A DNA stretch of 64,000 bases from a bacterium (GTDB lineage: Bacteria; Cyanobacteriota; Vampirovibrionia; Gastranaerophilales; Gastranaerophilaceae), in NCBI GenBank assembly GCA_017396695.1, contig JAFQLC010000016.1:1-64000 (forward strand). Reading direction: 5' to 3'. Under the pieces are notes generated by a model. It was given only the letters and a program-made list of their open reading frames with translations, made no database searches and was not told the origin of the DNA. The position numbers and the translations under genes are program-made. Position 1 is the first letter of the stretch. Each line of letters opens with the position of its first letter. Below are positions 25,412-34,442 of the stretch, piece after piece.

Positions 25412-25939
25412 ATGAAAAAAATTGAAATCACAGATAAAATAAAGCTTATAGCAAGTGATTTTGATGGCGTTTTCACAGATGGCACAGTGTTTATTGATGA
25501 AAACCTTAACTTTCAAAAAAAAGTAAGCTTTAAAGATATTATGGGTGTTTCAATGGCGCTTAAGGCAGGAATTGATTTTGCAATAATATCTGGTGAAAAT
25601 TCAAATATATTGGATTATTTTAAAAACAAATTCAATGTGAAAGAAATTCATAAAGGAATAAGGGAAAAGGGCAAGGTTTTAAAAGATATTATGGAAAGAT
25701 ATAACCTCAAAGAAAATGAGGTGATTTATCTTGGAGATGATATAAATGATATAAGTGCATTCGAGCTTGTGAAGTATAAAATCGCACCGCCAAATGCAAA
25801 TCCATATGTCAAAGGGCTTGATGGTATTCAAATCACAAATGCCACAGGAGGAGACGGAGTATTCAGAGAAGTGGTTGACACAGTTCTTGGTAAATGTGAA
25901 CCACCAAAAGAAAACTCTATAATTAAACTAGATTTATGA
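25412..25939 (+). CDS. KdsC-like HAD phosphatase
   Basis: 175 residues of the HAD-IIIC/KdsC type. Motif I is ASDFDGVFTDG with both nucleophile and acid Asp, motif II is AIISGENS, the KGIREKGKVL region carries the motif III Lys, and motif IV is YLGDDINDISAF. Relatives remove phosphate from KDO-8-P, KDN-9-P or the equivalent. Its position after the NeuB-like gene, rather than a KDO synthase, makes a nonulosonate phosphate the likelier substrate. AGAAAGGTG precedes the ATG; ATGA overlap follows. Confidence 0.88.
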   Translation: MKKIEITDKIKLIASDFDGVFTDGTVFIDENLNFQKKVSFKDIMGVSMALKAGIDFAIISGENSNILDYFKNKFNVKEIHKGIREKGKVLKDIMERYNLKENEVIYLGDDINDISAFELVKYKIAPPNANPYVKGLDGIQITNATGGDGVFREVVDTVLGKCEPPKENSIIKLDL

Positions 25940-27678
25940 AAGAGAAAAAATTCCTAAAAAAAATTAATATTTTGCTCAAAAGGCATTGTCCTCAAGTGCT
26001 CAATATTTTCAATAAAATTAAATTTTTAGATAATTTAGTTGAAAACTATAAGAGTGAAGCACGGGATATCGCAATGCCATCTCAAGCATATCTCAACTGG
26101 GGAAATCATTTCTTTGCACTTGGGCTTGATGATATTGCAATTGAAAAATTCAAACAATCAGCAGCTATGGCAAACACAAACCCAGAACCATACACAAATA
26201 TCGGAATAATTGAATCTAAAAAAGGTAACTTTGAAAAAGCGCAAGAAGCATTTAAAAAAGCAATTCGTCTAGATTGCAAAAATTCTCGTGCTTATGCTTT
26301 TCTTGCGTGCAGTTATTGTGAAAACGGGAGATTTGATTATGCTGAAAAAATGTTCAAAAAAGCAGCGAAGCTTGAACCGCATAATCCTCAAATATTCACA
26401 AATTACGCAGTTTCTCTTACTAGAATGGGGAAAAAAGAAGAGGCAATTCAATATTTTGAAAAAGGCTATATGTTAAATCCAGCAAATTTAAAAGTTTTAT
26501 ATTTGTTATCGGTTGCCCTAATCGACCTTAAAATGTTTGCCGAAGCTCTTATAAGATTAAATATCATCGAAAAATTGGATCCATTCCACCAAAACTTAAG
26601 CTGGCTTCTTGCAATTTGCCATAATAATTTAGGCAACACAGAGCAAGCAATTGAATATTCAAGAAAAGCACTTGGCGCAAATCCTGATAATGTTGAATGC
26701 AACATAATTCTTGCGCAAAGCTATTGCAAACTTGATAAAAAGGAGCTTTCGCTTGCACAATATGAAAAAGCGGAACAAATTAAAAGCACAAACGGAATGT
26801 TTTATTTTTCTTGGGGTAAAAGCTTGCAAAGTTTTGATATGTGGGAAGAAGCAATTCCAAAAATTTTAAAAGCTATTGAGCTTGATGGAGAAAACCCACA
26901 ATACTGGCAAACCTTATCTTTTTCATATCTAAAAACTGAAAACCTTGAAAAAGCAAAAGAGGCAATTGAAAAAAACCTTGAACTTGACCCAAATGACTAC
27001 AATTCATTATTCAACTTGGGGCAAGTTTATGCAAACCAAGAAAACTACGAAGAAGCAATTAATCAGCTTAAAAAGGCAAGCAAAATATATCCTGAAAGAA
27101 TTGATGCTTATAAAGAAATTGCCAAAAATTACATTTCGTTAAATGATGAAAAAAATGCAATAAAAATTTATGAAAAGGCTCTTGAATATGTGCCAAATGA
27201 AAAAGAAGTAAGAATTTCTCTTGCAAAATTGTACATAAACACGGGCGACACCCAAAACGGGCTTAGAAAAATAAGAACGCTATATGCAGAAGATAAAGAA
27301 AATGCCGAAGTTTCATTCTTGTATGGAGTATTACTTGCGAAGCAAAAAGAATTTTATAAAGCAAGTGAAGTTTTAGAAAAAACATATAAAAATAATCCAG
27401 ATATGCATATTGCGCTTTTTATGCAGGCAGAATGTTTATGTGCCACAGGCAAAGCTCGTGAAGCTCTTGCACTCATTGCGCCTCTTGAAGAAGCTGATGG
27501 TGAAAAATATGAATTTTTATCTGTGAAGTTTGCGTGTTATCAAAAATTAATAGCAAACGAAGAAAATAATCACTTAATTGACACATTAAGAGATATTTGT
27601 GATAAAATTATCTCGTTATATCCAAACGAGACTTGGGTATTAGAAGAAAAAAGTAAGCTTGACAACAATAGGAATTAG
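25936..27678 (+). CDS. Long TPR-repeat protein
   Basis: 580 residues with about 13 tetratricopeptide repeats running from about residue 50 to the C-terminus (for example PEPYTNIGIIESKKGNFEKA and YNSLFNLGQVYANQENYEEA). A short basic N-terminal region precedes them. No enzyme domain or signal peptide. ATGA overlap with the phosphatase gene and a 3-base gap to lysC place it in the middle of the cluster. TPR proteins next to glycan genes sometimes act in glycosylation, but nothing here shows a transferase. Confidence 0.88.
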   Translation: MKEKKFLKKINILLKRHCPQVLNIFNKIKFLDNLVENYKSEARDIAMPSQAYLNWGNHFFALGLDDIAIEKFKQSAAMANTNPEPYTNIGIIESKKGNFEKAQEAFKKAIRLDCKNSRAYAFLACSYCENGRFDYAEKMFKKAAKLEPHNPQIFTNYAVSLTRMGKKEEAIQYFEKGYMLNPANLKVLYLLSVALIDLKMFAEALIRLNIIEKLDPFHQNLSWLLAICHNNLGNTEQAIEYSRKALGANPDNVECNIILAQSYCKLDKKELSLAQYEKAEQIKSTNGMFYFSWGKSLQSFDMWEEAIPKILKAIELDGENPQYWQTLSFSYLKTENLEKAKEAIEKNLELDPNDYNSLFNLGQVYANQENYEEAINQLKKASKIYPERIDAYKEIAKNYISLNDEKNAIKIYEKALEYVPNEKEVRISLAKLYINTGDTQNGLRKIRTLYAEDKENAEVSFLYGVLLAKQKEFYKASEVLEKTYKNNPDMHIALFMQAECLCATGKAREALALIAPLEEADGEKYEFLSVKFACYQKLIANEENNHLIDTLRDICDKIISLYPNETWVLEEKSKLDNNRN

Positions 27679-27681
27679 AAA

Positions 27682-28947
27682 ATGGGAATCGTAGTACAGA
27701 AATTTGGCGGAACATCTCTTGCTGATAGCGAAAAAATTAAAAACGTGGCAAGAGCCGTAATCAAAGAAAAAGAAAATGGAAACAATGTAATCACAATTGT
27801 TTCAGCTATGGGGCACACAACAGATTTTCTCATTAAATTATCAGAAGAAGTGTCTTCCGTGCCTTCAGCACGTGAAATGGATATGTTGCTTTCAACTGGC
27901 GAACAAGTGTCTGCATCGCTACTCGCTATGGCAATTGAAGAGATGGGGCATAGCGCAATAAGCTTGAATGCTTGGCAAGTTGGAATTGAAACAGAACCAG
28001 AATATTCCAATGCAAGAATTATAGATATAAAAACAGAAAGATTAAATAAGCATTTAGAAGAAGGCAAAATCATTATCATTACAGGCTTCCAAGGAATTGC
28101 AAATGGCGACATTACAACCCTTGGAAGAGGTGGTTCAGATACATCTGCTGTTGCAGTTGCTGTTGCAGTGAAAGCTGACCGTTGCGATATTTACACAGAC
28201 GTTGAAGGTGTTTACACATCTGACCCAAGAATTGTGCCAAACGCACTACCTCTCAAGGAAATTTCATACGAAGAAATGTTTGAACTAGCGCATGTTGGTG
28301 CAAATGTTTTACACCCACGTTCAGTTGAAACTGCAAGAGAATTTGAAATGCCAATGAGAGTTAGAAGCAGTTTTAAACTAGATAACTTAGGAACATTAAT
28401 TATAGGAGTAGATAAAATGGAAGTAACAAAACCCGTAACAGGTGTTGCAAGAGATAATTCACAAGTAAGAATCGTTATATGCGATGTTGAAGATAAGCCT
28501 GGTAATGCTTCAAAATTGTTTAATCTACTCGCTTCAAACAACTTAAGCGTAGATATGATTATTCAATCTTATGCAAGAAGCTCAAACAACACAAACGATA
28601 TAGCATTTACTATTGCTTCTGAAAACTTAAATAGATTTAAAGTTCTTGAAGAAGAAATTAAAAGCATTTTAAATTTAAGCAATATCTTTATTGACGAAAA
28701 TATCTCTAAAATTTCAATTGTAGGCTCTGGTATGATTGATAGGCCTGGTATTGCGGCAGGGATGTTCCAAAGCCTTGCAAAAGCAGGTATCAACATCAAA
28801 ATGATTGCAACAAGTGAGATTAAAATTTCTTGCCTTGTTGATAGAGAAGATTCAGAAAAGGCTGTAGTTGAGCTTTGCAGACATTTTGAGCTTGATGGTC
28901 TTGAAGTTGCTGAAGTTAGAGGCAACTTGCCATCAGATGTACTTTAA
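27682..28947 (+). CDS. lysC: Aspartate kinase
   Basis: LysC phosphorylates aspartate, the first step to lysine, threonine and methionine. The kinase domain has VVQKFGGTSLAD, GFQGIANGDITTLGRGGSD, YTDVEGVYTSDPRIV and ISYEEMFELAHVGANVLHPRSVE. Two C-terminal ACT domains (from about residue 260) carry DVEDKPGNAS and GSGMIDRPGIAAGMF, typical of feedback control by lysine or threonine. Its 421 residues match the monofunctional family. A strong internal start probably also gives a separate regulatory subunit. Confidence 0.97.
   Translation: MGIVVQKFGGTSLADSEKIKNVARAVIKEKENGNNVITIVSAMGHTTDFLIKLSEEVSSVPSAREMDMLLSTGEQVSASLLAMAIEEMGHSAISLNAWQVGIETEPEYSNARIIDIKTERLNKHLEEGKIIIITGFQGIANGDITTLGRGGSDTSAVAVAVAVKADRCDIYTDVEGVYTSDPRIVPNALPLKEISYEEMFELAHVGANVLHPRSVETAREFEMPMRVRSSFKLDNLGTLIIGVDKMEVTKPVTGVARDNSQVRIVICDVEDKPGNASKLFNLLASNNLSVDMIIQSYARSSNNTNDIAFTIASENLNRFKVLEEEIKSILNLSNIFIDENISKISIVGSGMIDRPGIAAGMFQSLAKAGINIKMIATSEIKISCLVDREDSEKAVVELCRHFELDGLEVAEVRGNLPSDVL
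28417..28947 (+). CDS. Aspartate kinase beta subunit from an internal start
   Basis: Inside lysC, TAGGAG (28403-28408) sits 8 bases before an in-frame ATG at 28417. Translation from there gives 176 residues that hold only the two ACT domains. Aspartate kinases of the Bacillus/Corynebacterium type are known to make such a beta subunit from an internal start and assemble as alpha2beta2. The placement at the domain border is what that model predicts. Confidence 0.6.
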   Translation: MEVTKPVTGVARDNSQVRIVICDVEDKPGNASKLFNLLASNNLSVDMIIQSYARSSNNTNDIAFTIASENLNRFKVLEEEIKSILNLSNIFIDENISKISIVGSGMIDRPGIAAGMFQSLAKAGINIKMIATSEIKISCLVDREDSEKAVVELCRHFELDGLEVAEVRGNLPSDVL

Positions 28948-28964
28948 TTAAGCATAAAACTTGT

Positions 28965-29918
28965 ATGAAAAACGCTATCAAAAGCTTTATTTCGAATTAT
29001 AAACTCGAAAATTCAAAAATAATTGTCGGGTTTTCGGGTGGAGCAGATAGCGTTTGTCTTGCGCATATTTTATGTGTATTTCAAAATGAATTAAATTTAA
29101 AAGTTATTTTAGCCCATCTAAATCATAATTGGCGAGGAGAGCATTCCAAGGCGGATGAAAACTTTTCTCGTAATTTTGCAGAAAAATTCGGGCTAGAATT
29201 TTATACTGAAACACTAGATGATACTGTGCAAAAAACAGAAACAGTGGCAAGAGATGCTAGATATAATTTCTTTGAAAGAGTAAAAGTAAAATATAATGCT
29301 GATGCTATTATGCTTGCGCATAATAAAGATGACAACATCGAAACTGCAATTTACAGAATAATTAAAGGCACAGGGTTAGAGGGTCTAAAATCAATTCCTG
29401 AAGTTCGAGATGATATTTTCCGCCCGCTTTTAAATTTTGAAAAAGCAGAAATTTTAGAATATTTGAAAAACAATAACCTTGAGCACACAGAAGACAACTC
29501 GAATCAAGATACAACATACGCAAGAAACTATATAAGACACGAAATTTTACCAAATTTTGAAAAAATTAACCCAACATATAAAAATAGCATTTCAAATCTT
29601 ATTGAAGTTGCAAAAGGGGAATGTGAAATTTTAGATTTTGTGCTTGAAGAAACAAAAAAAGATATTTTTGAAAACGAAAAAATTAATACTCAAAAATTTT
29701 TAAAATTAATTTATCCGCTTCAATTGAAATTGATGTATAATTATCTCAAAAATGATTTAAAATTTTTCGATTACAAAAGATTTCAAAGGATAGTTGATTT
29801 TATTATAGAACATGCAAATAAAGAAGATAATTTTCACTCAAGAAAATATGTAAAATTTTCAATAAATGCAAAACTTTTTTTATACGTGAATACAAAAGAA
29901 ATATTTAAAGGTGAATAA
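28965..29918 (+). CDS. tilS: tRNA(Ile)-lysidine synthase
   Basis: TilS converts C34 of the CAU-anticodon tRNA(Ile) to lysidine so that it reads AUA. The 317-residue protein has the PP-loop VGFSGGADSVCLAH, AHLNHNWRGEHSKADE, ARDARYNFFE and AHNKDDNIETAIYRIIKGTGLEGLKSI. The C-terminal domain of longer TilS proteins is short or absent, as in many small-genome forms. It lies 17 bases after lysC. Confidence 0.95.
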   Translation: MKNAIKSFISNYKLENSKIIVGFSGGADSVCLAHILCVFQNELNLKVILAHLNHNWRGEHSKADENFSRNFAEKFGLEFYTETLDDTVQKTETVARDARYNFFERVKVKYNADAIMLAHNKDDNIETAIYRIIKGTGLEGLKSIPEVRDDIFRPLLNFEKAEILEYLKNNNLEHTEDNSNQDTTYARNYIRHEILPNFEKINPTYKNSISNLIEVAKGECEILDFVLEETKKDIFENEKINTQKFLKLIYPLQLKLMYNYLKNDLKFFDYKRFQRIVDFIIEHANKEDNFHSRKYVKFSINAKLFLYVNTKEIFKGE

Positions 29919-29921
29919 ATT

Positions 29922-30452
29922 ATGACTAAAATGGAAAATTTAAAAGTATTAATCCCTGAAGAAAAGCTTATGGCAAGAATAAAAGAGGTTGCAGAAGAAA
30001 TTAACGCAACATATAAAGAAGATGAAGAATTAACACTTATCTGCGTTTTGAAAGGCGCTTTGATGTTTTACACAGAACTTGCAAAACACTTAAAAATGCA
30101 AGTTAGAATGGAATTTGTGTCGCTTTCAAGTTATGGAGACTCTGAAAAATCTTCAGGAAAAGTAAACGCTCTAAACTTACACCTACCCAACCTTGAAGGT
30201 AAAAAAGTTATGGTCGTGGAAGATATTGTGGATACTGGCCTTACATTAGATTTTCTTATGAATTTCTTGAGAACAAAATGCAATGCAAAAGAAGTTAGGC
30301 TTTGCGCTTTGCTTGATAAAAAATGCGCTAGAAAATTCCCTGTTCACCCAGATTTTTGTGCATTTGACATTGATGATAAATTCATTGTTGGTTTTGGCTT
30401 AGATTATAAAGAATTATATAGAAACATAAGCTTTATTGGTTATTTAGAATAA
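29922..30452 (+). CDS. hpt: Hypoxanthine phosphoribosyltransferase
   Basis: This salvage enzyme adds hypoxanthine or guanine to PRPP. In its 176 residues are LICVLKGALMFYTEL, FVSLSSYG, the PRPP-binding loop VMVVEDIVDTGLTLDFL and FIVGFGLDYKE. AAAGGTG lies 8 bases before the ATG, within the end of tilS. The tilS-hpt pairing is common in bacteria. The 3' end overlaps the convergent exchanger gene by 9 bases. Confidence 0.96.
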   Translation: MTKMENLKVLIPEEKLMARIKEVAEEINATYKEDEELTLICVLKGALMFYTELAKHLKMQVRMEFVSLSSYGDSEKSSGKVNALNLHLPNLEGKKVMVVEDIVDTGLTLDFLMNFLRTKCNAKEVRLCALLDKKCARKFPVHPDFCAFDIDDKFIVGFGLDYKELYRNISFIGYLE

Positions 30453-31472
30453 ATTTCTTAAAACAAAAAGGATAAATGCAAGGTAAAATAGCCCGCCAAA
30501 GAGGAAAACTTTGGCTGAGATTTGTTTTTTGCAAATAAAGGCAAAATATAAAATTGCAGACGATAAAATAACGCAAATAATGTTAGCAAGCCCATTTGTG
30601 TCAAACACCCAAGGAGTAAATAATATTCCAATCGACATTGGAATTGCGCTTTGGAAAACCATAGCGCCTGTAATGTTAGAAAGTGCAAAAGTATCTTTTT
30701 CGTGTTTTAGCCAAAGCAAACTATTTACATTTTCAGGCAATTCTGTTGCAATCGGCATAATTATAAGGCTTAAAATTAGCGGTTGGATGTGTAAGAAATT
30801 GGCAAAAAATTTGATTTTCAAAACAAATAAATGCGCACACAAAATAAGGAAAATAAGCGAAAAAGTAACTTGGATAAACATTATAAATCGCTTGTTAAAT
30901 TTGAAAATCTTAGCAAAGGCAAGCTCTTCAATTTCAGAATCCACATCGTCTGAATTTTTTGCTGCCTTTAGTGTTTGAACAAAATAATAAATATATGAAA
31001 TAATTAAAAACAAAAGTGCTAATAATTTAATAAGCGGAAATTTTGCAAAACTTGCGCCAATTGCCACAAAATAATTAACAAAAAAGAATTTGAAATCTCT
31101 TATTATGTAGTGGTTATTAATTTCTAAATTTAAACTTTTTCTTGTTTTTGCCCACTTAAAAATATAAATTCCAACACCCATAAAGAAAAAAGTGATGGTT
31201 GAGAGTAAAAACGGTGAACCAAGAATTGCGCCAATTCCAATTTCAGATGCGACAGTCTCGTTCCCTGCGATAATTCCACCTATTATTGCAACAAGCGGAA
31301 CAATGGTTTCAGGCGCTGTTGTACCTAGTGCTGCAAAAATTGAGCCGACTGCATTTTTCCCGAATTTAAATTCTAGCCCAAAATGCTCGATGGCATTTGT
31401 AAAAAGCGAGCAAGAAAAAACTATGAAGATAAGCAAAAATAATGCACCAAAAAATTCCAAACAAACCTGCAT
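30444..31472 (-). CDS. CaCA-family cation antiporter
   Basis: 342 residues with about ten membrane spans in two halves. The alpha-repeats of the cation/Ca2+ exchanger superfamily are visible: SIFAALGTTAPETIVPLVA in half one and MPIATELPENVNSLLW in half two, each with the acidic residue that binds the ion. A charged loop (about 172-190) separates the halves. The ion (Ca2+/Na+ or H+) cannot be told from sequence. TAATG overlap couples it to the hydrolase upstream. Confidence 0.88.
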   Translation of the reverse strand: MQVCLEFFGALFLLIFIVFSCSLFTNAIEHFGLEFKFGKNAVGSIFAALGTTAPETIVPLVAIIGGIIAGNETVASEIGIGAILGSPFLLSTITFFFMGVGIYIFKWAKTRKSLNLEINNHYIIRDFKFFFVNYFVAIGASFAKFPLIKLLALLFLIISYIYYFVQTLKAAKNSDDVDSEIEELAFAKIFKFNKRFIMFIQVTFSLIFLILCAHLFVLKIKFFANFLHIQPLILSLIIMPIATELPENVNSLLWLKHEKDTFALSNITGAMVFQSAIPMSIGILFTPWVFDTNGLANIICVILSSAILYFAFICKKQISAKVFLFGGLFYLAFILFVLRNLF

Positions 31473-32140
31473 TAAATTTCAATCTCCTCGTTATAGGCTA
31501 ATATGCGAGGGGTTGCACCTTCTTTTTTAAGGCCTTCTTCAAAAGTTTTAGTGTCTGCTTTTATTAAATCGAATGTATTGTAGTGCATTGGAATAACTTG
31601 CTTTGCACAAAGCCAGCGAGTAGCAACAATAGCATCTAGTGCGCCCATTGTGTAAAACCCACCGATAGGTAGCATTGCAAGCTCAATTTCATTTAATTCC
31701 CCAAGTGTTTTATATTCTTGGGTAAGTGCACTATCACCTGCGTGGAATATTTTTTTTCCTTCAATTTCCATCAAAATTCCTGCTGGGCAACCTGCGTATG
31801 TGCCATCTGCAAAAGAGCTTGAGTGAAACGCAGGTGCAAAATAAACACGGCCAAAAGGAAAATTTATCCACCCGCCAAGATTTGCACCAATTGCTTTTGC
31901 GCCAAGTTGAGTGCAATAATTTGCAAGCTCAAACACACCGATAATTGGCGCACTCTTAATTTTTGAGATGTCTATAGAAGAACCTAGGTGGTCAGAATGT
32001 CCATGTGTTACAAAAACATAAGAAATGTTATCGTTTTGGAAATTATATTCTTTATTTGGTGCAAGAAACGGGTCAATTAAAATTACATTGCCGCCTGTTT
32101 CAATCCTAAATGCGCTATGCCCTAAATATCTAACCTTCAC
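31472..32140 (-). CDS. UPF0173 metal-dependent hydrolase
   Basis: 222-residue metallo-beta-lactamase-fold protein of the UPF0173/YtkL group. It starts MKVRYLGHSAFRIE and has LIDPFLAPN, the metal motif THGHSDHLG, FHAGDSAL and VIPMHYNTF. The substrate is unknown. A GTG start at 32140 is supported by GGAGG seven bases upstream. The next gene starts on its stop codon. Confidence 0.93.
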   Translation of the reverse strand: MKVRYLGHSAFRIETGGNVILIDPFLAPNKEYNFQNDNISYVFVTHGHSDHLGSSIDISKIKSAPIIGVFELANYCTQLGAKAIGANLGGWINFPFGRVYFAPAFHSSSFADGTYAGCPAGILMEIEGKKIFHAGDSALTQEYKTLGELNEIELAMLPIGGFYTMGALDAIVATRWLCAKQVIPMHYNTFDLIKADTKTFEEGLKKEGATPRILAYNEEIEI

Positions 32141-32177
32141 CTAAAATCCTCCATCTATTAAAATGAGCATATATCTT

Positions 32178-32903
32178 TTATTTTAAAAGGTCAAGAGTTT
32201 TGCACTCCTTCTTTGTTGCAACTTCATAACCCAACATTCCATATATTATTGGGAGTAATCTGCCTGCTTGAATTTTTTTTGCAAAAGGTACTTTTGCAAG
32301 AATTAAAACCGCAATAATATCATCAATATGAATAAAATAATCTTTCAGTTTCATTTCTCTATGTTCAGAGTTTTTATCTATTTTTTCGTTCAACCAATTA
32401 GAGCTTTCATGCGCTAGTGGCATACCTGCACCAACCCCCACGGCAATTGGGATTATCTGTCCTAATGTTTTGTTTGCAATTTTTGTTTTGCCCAACAACC
32501 CTAAAGTTGCAGCAGTCAAAGCTGTTGGAACACCAAAAGTTGCGTATGCGTGCACTGTTTCTTTGAGTTTTTCTTTATTTCCTGCAAGTGATTTATCTTT
32601 ATTTTTTGCAAAACCATAAATTAAACCTGCACCAATTGCGCTTGTTGCCATGGTGAACAAATCTTTAACATTGTAATCAATATCAAAGCTTTTCCAAACT
32701 TTGCCAATTTTTTTATGTAATGCCTCTCCCTTTAAATTGCCAATTTTAATTCCTTTATTTTTTTGGATTAAAGCTAAAGAAAGCGCAACGCCACTAGCCA
32801 CGGCAAGTGCCCCTATTGGTTCAAACTCTTTTTTTTCTTTATGTTTTGCTTGTGTATTTTTCTTTGGAATAAAATGCCCAAAAGATTGAATCTTCATGTT
32901 CAT
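32178..32903 (-). CDS. Tagged hypothetical membrane protein
   Basis: About 241 residues. The N-terminus has KIQSFGHFIPKKN, a form of the recurring SF-x tag, then a charged linker. Several glycine/alanine-rich hydrophobic segments follow (PIGALAVASGVALSLALI, LFTMATSAIGAGLIYGF, FGVPTALTAATLGLLG, IIPIAVGVGAGMPLA). The GVPTALTAATLG part resembles GIPLGLGIAGT in the protein at 11171. The start is unsure: ATG 32903 or 32897, neither with a Shine-Dalgarno. Function unknown. Confidence 0.7.
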   Translation of the reverse strand: MNMKIQSFGHFIPKKNTQAKHKEKKEFEPIGALAVASGVALSLALIQKNKGIKIGNLKGEALHKKIGKVWKSFDIDYNVKDLFTMATSAIGAGLIYGFAKNKDKSLAGNKEKLKETVHAYATFGVPTALTAATLGLLGKTKIANKTLGQIIPIAVGVGAGMPLAHESSNWLNEKIDKNSEHREMKLKDYFIHIDDIIAVLILAKVPFAKKIQAGRLLPIIYGMLGYEVATKKECKTLDLLK

Positions 32904-32961
32904 ATCAATATAAAACACTAAAAAAATTTTTGTGACCACTGGGTTTGTATGAAATTTTTAT

Positions 32962-33103
32962 ATTTTAGGGTTTTTTCTACACCTCTGGAACGGCTTCAAG
33001 TCGAATTATGTGCTATCCCGCGCATAATTCGACTCTCGCACACCTTGGGTCGAGTGTAGAAAATTCTCCTAAAATTGTCATTTTAGGGTTTTTTCTACAC
33101 TCT
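32962..33103. repeat. Nested inverted and direct repeat element upstream of serS
   Basis: A perfect 21-base direct repeat (32962-32982 and 33080-33100, core TTTTAGGG then CTACAC) brackets the element. An imperfect inverted copy lies at 33054-33075. It can pair with either repeat; with the second copy GAGTGTAGAAAA pairs with TTTTCTACACTC over 12 bp. In the centre AGTCGAATTATG (32999-33010) pairs with CATAATTCGACT (33022-33033), a 12-bp perfect stem extended to 15 bp around a 6-base loop. The centre is richer in GC than its surroundings. No reading frame. MITE-like or a structured RNA; I do not recognise it. Confidence 0.75.
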
Positions 33104-33107
33104 CCAT

Positions 33108-33135
33108 TTGCGAAAAAATATTATAGTCGTATAAT
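33108..33135 (+). promoter_or_regulatory. Candidate serS promoter
   Basis: TTGCGA (33108-33113) and TATAAT (33130-33135) are 16 bases apart. The start would give a leader of about 27 bases with AAGGT before the serS ATG. The promoter abuts the repeat element, whose hairpin ends 5 bases before the -35. Confidence 0.5.
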
Positions 33136-33168
33136 TGAAGAATATAGCGGAAAATTAAGGTAGAATTT

Positions 33169-34434
33169 ATGTTAGACATCAAATTGATAAGAGAAAATCC
33201 TGAAAAAATCAACGAACTTTTAAAAAGAAGAAACCCAGAACTTTCAATAGATAATGTTTTGAAGCTTGATGAAGAAAGAAGAAAAATCCAATTTGAAGCG
33301 GATCAATGCCGTGCTGAGAGAAAAAACATTTCTCAAAAAATTGGGATGATGAAAAAAAATGGCGAAAATACGGATGAAATTCAAGCCCAAACTCGTGCAC
33401 TAGGTGATAAAATTAAAGAGTTAGAAGAGCAAGAAATTGAACTAAATGAAAAACAAAAAGAAGCTCTTTTGTATATTCCAAACACACCAGATGAAACAAC
33501 ACCTGTTGGTTCAGATGAAAATTCTAACCCTGTAATTAAGGTTGTAGGAGAAGTTGTAAAACCAAACTTTGAACAAAAAGCGCACTGGGATATTGCCGCT
33601 GCAAAAGATATTGTGGATTTTGAAAGAGGAGTTAAACTTGCTCAATCAAGATTTTCACTATATAGAGGAAAAGGTGCAGCGCTAGAACGTGCTATTATTA
33701 ATTTCTACCTAGATTTACACACTCAAGAGCACGGCTATGAAGAAATTCTTCCTCCTGTTCTTGTAAATTCCGCTGCAATGCAAGGCACAGGGCAACTTCC
33801 AAAATTTAAAGAAGATATGTATAAATGCGTTGATGAAGATTTGTTCTTGATTCCAACTGCTGAAGTGCCTGTTACAAACATTTATGCAAATGAAATTCTA
33901 TCAGAAGATGAACTTCCAAAATATATGTGTGCATACACTCCTTGTTTTAGACGTGAAGCAGGAAGCGCTGGTAAAGACACAAGGGGCTTAATTCGCCAAC
34001 ATCAATTCAACAAGGTTGAAATGGTTAAATTAACTCATCCTGAAAAAAGTGCTGAAGAACACGAAAAACTTACTCAAAACGCAGAGAGAGCACTTGAGCT
34101 TTTGGGCTTGCCTTTCAGAAGAGTTGAGCTTTGCACAGGTGACATTGGTTTCAGCGCTAAAAAATGTTACGACATTGAAGTTTGGCTTCCTTCATATGAT
34201 AGCTATAAAGAAATTTCAAGTTGCTCGAATTTTGGCGACTACCAAGCAAGAAGAGCGAACATTAAATTCCGCTCAAAAGAAACAGGAAAACCTGAATTTG
34301 TGCACACTTTAAATGGTTCAGGGCTTGCTGTTGGAAGAACTTTTGCTGCTATTCTTGAAAACTTCCAAACAGAAAGTGGCGATGTTATAATTCCTGAAGT
34401 ACTTAGAAAATACACAGGCTTTGATAAAATTTAA
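33169..34434 (+). CDS. serS: Seryl-tRNA synthetase
   Basis: 421 residues of class II synthetase. An N-terminal coiled-coil arm (about 27-105) binds the long variable arm of tRNA(Ser). The catalytic domain follows with [38 protein letters not shown] (motif 2, shown here in part of its span), [17 protein letters not shown] and [11 protein letters not shown] (motif 3). Length and order are normal. It is followed 8 bases later by tmk. Confidence 0.98.
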   Translation: MLDIKLIRENPEKINELLKRRNPELSIDNVLKLDEERRKIQFEADQCRAERKNISQKIGMMKKNGENTDEIQAQTRALGDKIKELEEQEIELNEKQKEALLYIPNTPDETTPVGSDENSNPVIKVVGEVVKPNFEQKAHWDIAAAKDIVDFERGVKLAQSRFSLYRGKGAALERAIINFYLDLHTQEHGYEEILPPVLVNSAAMQGTGQLPKFKEDMYKCVDEDLFLIPTAEVPVTNIYANEILSEDELPKYMCAYTPCFRREAGSAGKDTRGLIRQHQFNKVEMVKLTHPEKSAEEHEKLTQNAERALELLGLPFRRVELCTGDIGFSAKKCYDIEVWLPSYDSYKEISSCSNFGDYQARRANIKFRSKETGKPEFVHTLNGSGLAVGRTFAAILENFQTESGDVIIPEVLRKYTGFDKI

Positions 34435-34442
34435 GGAGAAAT

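Noticed and set aside
32962-33103. Insertion sequence
   Set aside because: Terminal-type repeats exist but there is no transposase frame, and I see no clear target duplication. Kept only as an unexplained repeat element.
32940-33168. T-box riboswitch before serS
   Set aside because: No conserved T-box sequence (AGGGTGGNACCGCG-like) is present, and the strong hairpins lie upstream of the likely promoter.
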